A stretch of 10,722 bases of DNA from CAIOGO01 sp964447445 (GTDB taxonomy: Bacteria > Bipolaricaulota > Bipolaricaulia > UBA7950 > UBA9294): the NCBI GenBank assembly GCA_964447445.1, contig CAYUSW010000107.1, positions 1-10,722 of the forward strand, in the 5' to 3' direction. Below are positions 5,427 to 10,722 of this stretch, piece after piece. The notes beneath the pieces were generated by a model. The model was not told the DNA's origin. It did no database searches and saw nothing but the letters and a program-made list of their open reading frames with translations. Each line of letters begins with the position of its first letter. The stretch's first letter is position 1. A program made the position numbers and the translations under genes.

Positions 5427-7316
5427 ATGTGCGGAATCACGGGAATCGCGCCGCGGGACCCGGCAAGCCCGGTTGACGTCGCGCTTCTCCAGAGGATGAC
5501 GGACCGCCTGCGACATCGCGGACCCGACGCCGAGGGCATGTTCTCCGGCCCGGGCGTCGGCCTCGGCTCGCGGCGGCTAAGCATCATCGACCTCCAGACG
5601 GGCGACCAGCCGATCGCCAATGAGGACGGATCCGTCGTCGTCGTCTGCAACGGCGAGATCTACAACTACATCGAGCTGCGCAGTGAGTTGCTGGCTCGGG
5701 GGCACACGTTCCGGACGCAATCGGACACCGAGGTCATCGTGCATCTCTACGAGGAGAGCGGCACTGACTGCGTGAAGAGCCTCCGTGGGATGTTCGCGAT
5801 CGCGCTGTGGGACTCCGGCCGGCGACGACTCTTCCTGGCACGAGATCGCTTCGGCATCAAGCCTCTCTACTACGCGGAGACGGCGCAAGGGATCTACTTC
5901 GCCTCGGAACAGAAGGCCATTCTGGAATCCGATGACGTCCCTCGCGAGGTCTCCGCGAGAGGGCTGAACGACCTCCTCACGTTGGGGTTCATCGTCGCGC
6001 CTGCCACGCTCCTCCAGAGCATCCGCCAGCTCATGCCCGGCACGAGTCTCGTGTATGAGGCAGGTGTGGTCTCTACTCTGCGGTACTGGGACGCCAGCTT
6101 CCCGCGCCGCGGCGAGCCGGTCCCGCATCGCCGAGAAGAGGAGTGGGCCGAGGAGCTCGGCGAGAGACTGGACGACGTCGTGCGACTTCATCTACGCAGC
6201 GACGTCGAAGTCGGGGCGTGGCTGAGCGGAGGACTCGACTCCAGCGCGATCGTGAGCCTGGCTCTGCGCCACCTCGGGCGGCCCATACACGCGGCGTCGC
6301 TGAGCTTCCAGGAAGAGAGCCTGGACGAGATCCGCACTCAGAAGACGCTGCTCAACTTCCCTCAGTACAAACTGATCTCCCGCGTGCACACGTGCTCGGC
6401 GCACGATTTCGCCCGCCTTCCGGAGGCTCTCTGGTTTGCCGAGGATCCAAGCACGTCGTGTGCCGAGATCCTGCGCCTGCTGACAGGAGAGATGAGCCGG
6501 GAGGACGTCAAGGTCGTGCTGACGGGCGAAGGAGCCGACGAGATCTTCCTCGGGTACCCGTGGTTCCGGTTCGACAAGATCTTCCGCCCCATCGCTCACC
6601 TCCCGCATCCGATCAAGCGCGCGATGCTTCTCGGCCCGCTCCTTCATGCGCGCCACCCGAGAGCGAGCGGAATGATTCTTGCCCCGCCCGCCATGAACAT
6701 CGATCGCTACCGGATCACCGTGGGCCGGGCACGCCAAGCCATGGTTCGCGGAATGCTCGCGCCCGGTACGCTGGCGCAGGTGGATTGCCGCGAGAAGACG
6801 TGGTGGGAACTCGAGCTTCCCAGCGGATTCGCGCACTGGCAGTCAATGTCTCAGCTTCAATACTACGAGCTGAACGTGCGCCTCCCCTCGTTCATCAACC
6901 ACATCTTGGACCGGGGCTCGATGGCGTTCTCCGTGGAAGCACGCGTGCCGTTCCTCGATCACGAGTTGGTCGAGTTCGCGGCGCAGATTCCTCTGTCGCT
7001 GAAGATGAAGGGCCTGCGCGAGAAGCACATTCTCCGCAGGGCGGTAGCCGATGTCCTGCCGCGCGAGGTGGTCGAAAGGAAGAAGCGGGGACTCCGCGCG
7101 CCCGTCACGGCGTGGCTTCGCAAGCCGCTGCCCGAGTTCGCCGCCGCCCTTCTGTCGGAGTCCTCGCTTCGCCGCAAGGGATACTTCGTCCCTGCGAAGG
7201 TGCGCGCGCTGTTGGCCGAGCACCAGGCGGGACGAGGCGACTGGGCGTACGAGCTTCTCTGCGCTCTCAACCTTCAGCTCTGGGACGAGATCTTCCTGCA
7301 GGGACATCGGCCGTAG
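5427..7316 (+). CDS. asnB: Asparagine synthase (glutamine-hydrolysing), AsnB-type
   Basis: This 629-residue protein starts MCGITGIAP, so Cys2 is exposed as the class II glutaminase nucleophile after Met removal. Glutamine-binding elements follow: RRLSIIDL with Arg50, NGEIYN at 75-80 and SDTEV with Asp100. FASEQKAIL ends the glutaminase domain. The synthetase domain has the PPi loop SGGLDSS at 267-273, LTGEGADEIFLGYPWFR, and a late VEARVPFLDHELVEFA block. All catalytic motifs look intact and the length is typical of long bacterial AsnB. AsnB makes asparagine from aspartate, but paralogues in polysaccharide loci amidate other carboxylates, such as sugar acids. The context here (28 nt after the Mur-ligase-like gene, followed by a phosphoglycosyltransferase) favours such a specialised role by inference. 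Ribosome site AGGAG lies 9 nt before the ATG. The symbol denotes the family and is not proof of substrate. Confidence 0.9.
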   Translation: MCGITGIAPRDPASPVDVALLQRMTDRLRHRGPDAEGMFSGPGVGLGSRRLSIIDLQTGDQPIANEDGSVVVVCNGEIYNYIELRSELLARGHTFRTQSDTEVIVHLYEESGTDCVKSLRGMFAIALWDSGRRRLFLARDRFGIKPLYYAETAQGIYFASEQKAILESDDVPREVSARGLNDLLTLGFIVAPATLLQSIRQLMPGTSLVYEAGVVSTLRYWDASFPRRGEPVPHRREEEWAEELGERLDDVVRLHLRSDVEVGAWLSGGLDSSAIVSLALRHLGRPIHAASLSFQEESLDEIRTQKTLLNFPQYKLISRVHTCSAHDFARLPEALWFAEDPSTSCAEILRLLTGEMSREDVKVVLTGEGADEIFLGYPWFRFDKIFRPIAHLPHPIKRAMLLGPLLHARHPRASGMILAPPAMNIDRYRITVGRARQAMVRGMLAPGTLAQVDCREKTWWELELPSGFAHWQSMSQLQYYELNVRLPSFINHILDRGSMAFSVEARVPFLDHELVEFAAQIPLSLKMKGLREKHILRRAVADVLPREVVERKKRGLRAPVTAWLRKPLPEFAAALLSESSLRRKGYFVPAKVRALLAEHQAGRGDWAYELLCALNLQLWDEIFLQGHRP

Positions 7317-7407
7317 CTGCGGCCTCATCCGGATCGGCTATCCTCGGGGCCGCGATAGACCAGGCGAAAACGAGTCACGCAGAGCCCGTGACGAAGGCGG
7401 CGTTGCG

Positions 7408-8049
7408 ATGGCGAGAGCACTCAAGCGGGCCGGGGATCTTCTCTTCGGTGGCGTCGCGCTCCTCGCGCTCGCCGTCCCTTTCGCCGTGATCGCGTGCCTC
7501 ATTAGGACCGGCGACCGCGGCCCTGCGTTCTTCCGGCAGGAGCGCGTGGGCAAGGACGGGCGTGCCTTCCGCGTCTGGAAGTTCCGGACGATGGTGGTCG
7601 ATGCGATGTCCAAGGGCCTCGGTGTCACCGTGGCGAAGGACGACGAACGATTCACGCGCGTGGGGAAGCTTCTCCGTGCCTGGGGGCTCGATGAGCTACC
7701 GCAGGTTCTCAATGTCCTCGCCGGGGAGATGAGCCTCGTCGGACCGCGCCCAACTCTTCCCTACCAGGTCGAGCGCTACAGCTCCTCCCAGAGGCGCCGC
7801 CTCGAGGTCCTTCCGGGCATCACAAGTCTGGCCGTCGTGTCGGGCCGCAACGCGCTCTCCTGGAACGAGCGAATCGAGCTCGACGTGTGGTACATCGACC
7901 ACTGGTCGCTCTGGCTCGACGCAAAGATCACTCTGCGCACGCTGTGGTGCGTGCTGATCACGCGAGAGGGGCTCTATGGACTCGATGGCGTGAACGACTC
8001 GTTTGCCGATCCGCGCGGCGGAGCAGAGGGCGACGGCCGGGAGGACTAA
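7408..8049 (+). CDS. Small phosphoglycosyltransferase, PglC/WcaJ-type bacterial sugar transferase
   Basis: This 213-residue protein covers just the catalytic core of the bacterial sugar transferase family (polyprenyl-phosphate hexose-1-phosphate transferases). It has an N-terminal membrane segment (about 11-32) containing Pro24, then GPAFFRQERVG (38-48), the KFRTM motif (58-62), and the Asp95-Glu96 catalytic dyad in LDELPQVLNVLAGEMSLVGPRP. The size and the proline kink in the hydrophobic helix match monotopic PglC, whose dyad lies at nearly the same position (93-94). The larger WcaJ/WbaP forms have extra N-terminal helices that are absent here. It would transfer a sugar phosphate from a UDP-sugar to undecaprenyl phosphate at the inner face of the membrane, the committed step of glycan assembly. 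The start at 7408 is chosen because the conserved KRAGDLLFGG block follows directly, with a GAAGG element about 10 nt upstream. It is the last gene of the plus-strand run, 91 bp after asnB. Confidence 0.9.
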   Translation: MARALKRAGDLLFGGVALLALAVPFAVIACLIRTGDRGPAFFRQERVGKDGRAFRVWKFRTMVVDAMSKGLGVTVAKDDERFTRVGKLLRAWGLDELPQVLNVLAGEMSLVGPRPTLPYQVERYSSSQRRRLEVLPGITSLAVVSGRNALSWNERIELDVWYIDHWSLWLDAKITLRTLWCVLITREGLYGLDGVNDSFADPRGGAEGDGRED

Positions 8050-8050
8050 C

Positions 8051-8088
8051 CTGCTCGTTTGCGTGTTGGACCATCCCTTGCGGAGCAG
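8051..8088 (+). terminator. Weak inverted repeat between convergent genes
   Basis: CTGCTC (8051-8056) and GAGCAG (8083-8088) could pair across a 26-nt loop just after the phosphoglycosyltransferase stop and before the convergent GNAT gene stop at 8095. The stem is short and no T-run follows, so a terminator role is only a possibility. Confidence 0.15.
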
Positions 8089-8094
8089 CGGACG

Positions 8095-9063
8095 CTAGGG
8101 AGTGTCCTCCGCTCTGATTGTCCGCGCCAACGACACGACGATCGGGCGGAAGTGCGTGAGCCAGAAGCGGACGCCCTGGACGTTGGCCGTCTCGAAATCG
8201 ACCGACAGGCGCGCGTAGCCCTGCTCGCGCGCCCAGCCTACGGCACGCGCCAGGAGACCCGTCGCGACGCCGCGCCCGCGCGCGCCGGGCTCGACGTAGG
8301 CGCCCGTGATGCCCGAGGTTTCCGGGTCGACAACGATGTCGCACGCATCGCCCTTGGCGGGACCCTGAATGAGGTAACCCACCCCGTGCAGGCCATCATG
8401 GGCAAGCCAGACCGCATGCGATGGATCGGAGAGCGTCGCAGACCACTCGTCCGCGCTCCGCGGCGATCGAGGCAGGAGGAAGATAGGCGACGAGGCGTGG
8501 TGAAGAAGCAGCCCTCGTTCGAGCTCGACCAGCCGGACAGCATCCTCGGCCACCGCGCGTCGCACATCGTACGGCGTCTGCGGGTCGGCAACTGGGGCGA
8601 GCGACCGCACCGCGTCACAGACGATACGCCCGAACCCCAACCAGGAATAGGTCTCGACAGCCACGGCGTCGCCTGCCAGGAGACACACGAGGTGCGTCTC
8701 GATCTTGGCTCTCGTCCATTCTTCCGCGACCGCCGCGTACAAGCCCTCACAGACGCGCCGCTCGTACTCCGGCTCGAGTGCCCGCGCCACCCCGTTGCCC
8801 CACTCGGGAGACATCATGCTCCGCCGGCCGGCGTAGCGGATTGGCATCGCGCCGAGAAAGCCAACAAGGTGGTCGCCACGGAGTGCAGCGGCTCCGAGCC
8901 CCTGATGAGCGAGGCTCGCGATTCGAGCCACAAGCGTTTCGGGGGAGCCGCAGCTATCCGGAAGCTCGGGCACGCCGCTCCGAAGCGCAGCGAGTCTTTC
9001 CCGGACAAGGATTGCCGCGGGCTCGGCGTGCTCGCTGGCGAGCGGCAAGATGGTGACGGGCAC
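8095..9063 (-). CDS. GNAT-family N-acetyltransferase with two GNAT-like halves
   Basis: This 322-residue protein is translated from a GTG at 9063, directly behind a strong AGGAGGAGAC site. The reading frame stays open upstream to 9540, but that part is antisense to the DUF4389 gene. The C-terminal half has a clear acetyl-CoA binding motif: AYVEPGARGRGVATGLL with RGRGVA at about 262-267, then a Cys/Ser-poor helix and VDFETANVQGVRFWLTHFRP, the usual motif B region. The N-terminal half has a GNAT-like pattern (GDHLVGFLGAMPI, later LVCLLAGDAVAVETYSWLGFGRI) but no obvious Q/RxxGxG/A loop, so it is probably a degenerate domain, as in other tandem GNAT proteins. The acceptor is unknown; small metabolites, antibiotics, peptides and glycan amino sugars are all possible. 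It is convergent with the phosphoglycosyltransferase and divergent from the DUF4389 gene, so it is not part of the glycan operon. Confidence 0.85.
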   Translation of the reverse strand: MPVTILPLASEHAEPAAILVRERLAALRSGVPELPDSCGSPETLVARIASLAHQGLGAAALRGDHLVGFLGAMPIRYAGRRSMMSPEWGNGVARALEPEYERRVCEGLYAAVAEEWTRAKIETHLVCLLAGDAVAVETYSWLGFGRIVCDAVRSLAPVADPQTPYDVRRAVAEDAVRLVELERGLLLHHASSPIFLLPRSPRSADEWSATLSDPSHAVWLAHDGLHGVGYLIQGPAKGDACDIVVDPETSGITGAYVEPGARGRGVATGLLARAVGWAREQGYARLSVDFETANVQGVRFWLTHFRPIVVSLARTIRAEDTP

Positions 9064-9087
9064 GTCTCCTCCTCGTTCGAAGCACCC

Positions 9088-9093
9088 ATTGTA
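9088..9093 (-). promoter_or_regulatory. Candidate -10 box for the GNAT gene
   Basis: On the minus strand TACAAT (9093-9088) matches TATAAT at 5 of 6 positions, in a GC-rich intergenic region. It would start transcription near 9081, leaving a leader of about 18 nt that contains the AGGAGG site. No good -35 hexamer is seen 16-19 nt upstream. Confidence 0.4.
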
Positions 9094-9124
9094 TCCACGC
9101 GATCCGAAGCCGCTCACAGCGCGG

Positions 9125-9154
9125 TTGCAGCAGAGCCCGGCGGGCCGGTAGGAT
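9125..9154 (+). promoter_or_regulatory. Candidate promoter for the DUF4389 gene
   Basis: TTGCAG (9125-9130) and TAGGAT (9149-9154) are separated by 18 nt. The predicted start near 9161 leaves a leader of about 29 nt carrying the AAGGAGGG ribosome site at 9178-9185. Matches to consensus are 3/6 and 4/6. Confidence 0.3.
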
Positions 9155-9189
9155 GCACAGGCTGTGAGAGCGACACGAAGGAGGGCGCG

Positions 9190-10527
9190 ATGAGCACAGG
9201 GAGAATCGTAGGAATCGTCATCGGCAGTCTCGTGCTTCTGACGGGACTGGCCTGCATCCTCGGCGGCGGCGGCGTGCTCGTCGCCGAGCGCGTGCTGGCT
9301 GATGAGAGCGGGTACGTCTCGCTCCGATCGAGGACGGTCGAACAGGATGCCCACGCCGTCGTCGCGCCGATCTTGATCGAAGGATCGTCGTGGTTCTGGA
9401 GGCAGTACGCTGTCACGCTTCGCCTCGATGTCACGGGGCGAGGAGCCGACGCTGAGCCCCTCTTCATCGGCCTCGCCGACCGCGTCGACGTCGATCGCTA
9501 TCTGGGAGGCGTCCAGACGGCGAAGGTTCGGAGCCTGCACTTCCCGGAAGGCAATCCGCAGACCCGGCCGCTCCTTCGGTACGAGGTCACCACCGGGACG
9601 ATCGTGCCGGAGGCGCCGACCGCGCAGCGGTTCTGGCTCGAGAGCGCCTCGGGAACCAAAGCCCAGTCACTCGAGTGGCGGCTCGAGGCGGGCGATTACA
9701 GCCTCGTCCTGATGAATGCCGATGGTTCCCGCGGAATCTACGCCTCGGTGTCCGTGGGCGCCAAGGCGCCCATCGTTCTGACGGTCGCCGCGGTCATCTT
9801 GGGTGTGGGCGCCGTCCTCTTCGCCCTCGGTCTCGTCGCCATCATCTTGTCGGTCCACGGTGTCCGGGGAGTCGCCGCAGCGCAACCTCCCGCCGCGGGT
9901 GGCGACACCGGGAGTGCGCTGGGCACAGCGCCGCACTTCCCTCTGTCCTTCCAGGCCGAGTACAGCGAGACGCTGTCTCCCGCGCTGTGGCTCGTCAAGT
10001 GGTTCCTCTTGATACCGCATTACGTGGTCCTCGGCTTCCTATGGACGGGATTCGTCTGCTCGTGGGGCTTGTCGCTCCTCGCGATCCTGTTCACGGGGCG
10101 CTACCCGCGTGGCTTGTTTGAGTACAACGTTGGCGTCTTGCGCTGGACGTGGCGCGTCGGCTTCTACGGGTACCAGGCCCTAGGAACCGACCAGTACCCG
10201 CCGTTCACGTTGCGCGCCGGCGGCTACCCGGCGGACCTCGACGTGGTGTACCCGGAGAGGCTCTCGCGGCGGCTCGCGCTCGTCAAGTGGTGGCTCCTCG
10301 CGATTCCGCACTACTTGATCATGGCCTTCCTCGTGGGGGCAGGTCCGCATTGGGGAGCACTCGTGGCGGTGCTTACGGTCGTCGTCGGCGTCCTCCTGCT
10401 CCTCTCGAGCCGCTACCCGCGCGAGCTATTCGCGGTGATCGTCGGTGCCAACCGTTGGGCATTCCGCGTGCTCGCCTATGCGGCGCTGATGACGGATGTC
10501 TATCCGCCGTTCCGCATCGACGGCTAA
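9190..10527 (+). CDS. Membrane protein with extracytoplasmic domain and two tandem DUF4389 repeats
   Basis: This 445-residue membrane protein begins after a strong AAGGAGGG site. Layout: transmembrane helix 1 at about 6-30 (IVGIVIGSLVLLTGLACILG, then GGGV); a soluble, probably extracytoplasmic domain at about 35-195 rich in beta-type segments; transmembrane helix 2 at about 196-225 (VLTVAAVILGVGAVLFALGL); a short Pro/Ala/Gly linker; then two homologous DUF4389 units. Unit 1 starts LVKWFLLIPHYVV at 268 and unit 2 starts LVKWWLLAIPHYLI at 364. Each continues through a hydrophobic hairpin, a (G/S)RYPR(G/E)LF motif, a RW.(W/F)RV segment and a terminal YPPF. The function of DUF4389 is not established. 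The N-terminal domain resembles membrane-tethered sensor or accessory domains only in layout. The gene is divergent from the GNAT gene, with no visible link to the glycan genes. Confidence 0.85.
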   Translation: MSTGRIVGIVIGSLVLLTGLACILGGGGVLVAERVLADESGYVSLRSRTVEQDAHAVVAPILIEGSSWFWRQYAVTLRLDVTGRGADAEPLFIGLADRVDVDRYLGGVQTAKVRSLHFPEGNPQTRPLLRYEVTTGTIVPEAPTAQRFWLESASGTKAQSLEWRLEAGDYSLVLMNADGSRGIYASVSVGAKAPIVLTVAAVILGVGAVLFALGLVAIILSVHGVRGVAAAQPPAAGGDTGSALGTAPHFPLSFQAEYSETLSPALWLVKWFLLIPHYVVLGFLWTGFVCSWGLSLLAILFTGRYPRGLFEYNVGVLRWTWRVGFYGYQALGTDQYPPFTLRAGGYPADLDVVYPERLSRRLALVKWWLLAIPHYLIMAFLVGAGPHWGALVAVLTVVVGVLLLLSSRYPRELFAVIVGANRWAFRVLAYAALMTDVYPPFRIDG

Positions 10528-10540
10528 GACCCCGGGTAGG

Positions 10541-10569
10541 TTGACGCGAGGGAGACCCTCTCGTACCTT
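10541..10569 (+). promoter_or_regulatory. Candidate promoter for the right-edge gene, with dyad in spacer
   Basis: TTGACG (10541-10546; 5/6 matches) and TACCTT (10564-10569; 3/6 matches) are spaced by 17 nt. The spacer contains GAGGG-AGA-CCCTC (10548-10560), a 5-bp dyad that might be an operator or the end hairpin of the upstream gene, whose stop is at 10527. The predicted start near 10576 would leave a leader of about 110 nt before the ATG at 10687. Confidence 0.35.
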
Positions 10570-10655
10570 GGCGGGGTGAGTCTTCTTCTGTTCAGCCGCA
10601 GACGGGCACACGACCCGAAGTGAGCGCACCGGATCATGCGAGTTCCCAAGAGCGC

Positions 10656-10675
10656 TGGCGCCCGATGGCGCCCGC
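10656..10675 (+). repeat. Tandem 10-bp direct repeat in leader
   Basis: TGGCGCCCGA (10656-10665) is followed directly by TGGCGCCCGC (10666-10675), with 9 of 10 positions identical. Each unit holds a GGCGCC palindrome. It sits just upstream of the ribosome site of the right-edge gene. It may be a simple duplication or may fold to affect translation. Confidence 0.4.
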
Positions 10676-10686
10676 AAGGAGGGGTC

Positions 10687-10722
10687 ATGCGACATAGACC
10701 CAGGGCAGTAGGAGTCCTCAGC
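10687..10722 (+). CDS. Start of an unidentified gene (first 12 codons)
   Basis: An ATG at 10687 follows a strong AAGGAGGGG ribosome site at 10676-10684 and opens a frame reading MRHRPRAVGVLS to the window edge. The basic N-terminus followed by hydrophobic residues could be the beginning of a signal peptide, but 12 residues are too few to judge. An in-frame ATG at 10636 would add 17 residues but has no ribosome site. The gene lies 159 bp after the DUF4389 gene and has its own candidate promoter at 10541-10569. Confidence 0.5.
   Translation, partial: MRHRPRAVGVLS

Noticed and set aside
7319..7353. GCGGCC/GGCCGC inverted arms in the gap after asnB
   Set aside because: 6-bp GC-only arms with a 23-nt loop are expected by chance in this composition and have no T-run.
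6143..7489. Plus-strand frame of 448 codons overlapping asnB
   Set aside because: It is Arg/Ser/Pro-rich and motif-free, an out-of-frame shadow of asnB.
8059..9189. Upstream extension of the DUF4389 protein to 822 residues
   Set aside because: It is antisense to the GNAT gene; the ATG at 9190 has an AAGGAGGG site and is followed directly by a membrane helix.
9064..9540. Upstream extension of the GNAT protein to 481 residues
   Set aside because: A GTG at 9063 has an excellent AGGAGG site, and the extension is antisense to the DUF4389 gene.
1..10722. CRISPR arrays, tRNA/rRNA genes, insertion sequences or attachment sites
   Set aside because: I saw no spaced direct repeats, tRNA-like cloverleaf, transposase motif or terminal inverted repeats on reading both strands; a covariance-model search was not possible.

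Overview
The window is GC-rich (visibly well above 60%) and packed with bacterial genes, most with short gaps and recognisable Shine-Dalgarno sequences. No replication, phage, insertion-sequence, CRISPR or RNA gene is visible. The codon bias and the mix of gene families suggest a high-GC, probably uncultured bacterium. I cannot name the phylum from sequence alone. A PglC-type phosphoglycosyltransferase, a PglD/NeuD-type acetyltransferase and a Mur-ligase paralogue indicate a surface-glycan assembly locus.

Layout. (1) Positions 1-1162, minus strand: a PglD/NeuD-type sugar O/N-acetyltransferase, followed 8 nt later by a CapK/PaaK-like adenylate-forming enzyme that runs off the left edge. The latter has no stop codon inside the window and is easy to miss. 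(2) Positions 1307-2659, plus strand: a second, divergent CapK-like enzyme, head-to-head with the acetyltransferase. (3) Positions 2667-3992, minus strand: a third CapK-like enzyme, tail-to-tail with the second (7 bp between stops, hairpin at the junction). (4) Positions 4115-8049, plus strand: a likely operon of an atypical MurF/MurD-like ligase, a glutamine-dependent asparagine synthetase-like amidotransferase, and a PglC-like phosphoglycosyltransferase. (5) Positions 8095-9063, minus strand: a double-domain GNAT acetyltransferase. (6) Positions 9190-10527, plus strand: a membrane protein with two DUF4389 repeats. (7) From 10687: the first 12 codons of another plus-strand gene.

How the genes may work together. 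The phosphoglycosyltransferase would start a lipid-linked glycan on undecaprenyl phosphate, and the acetyltransferase would finish an amino-sugar precursor. Three carboxylate-adenylating enzymes, one ATP-dependent amide ligase and one glutamine amidotransferase would then activate acids and form amide bonds. My inference is that this is part of a capsule, O-antigen or exopolysaccharide locus whose sugars carry acyl, aminoacyl or amide decorations. The Mur-ligase paralogue is the most unusual member: it lacks the room for a UDP-MurNAc-binding domain, has Lys in a motif that in MurF is Asn-rich, and ends in a four-cysteine tail. The genes from 8095 onward are not obviously glycan-related and may lie beyond the locus boundary.
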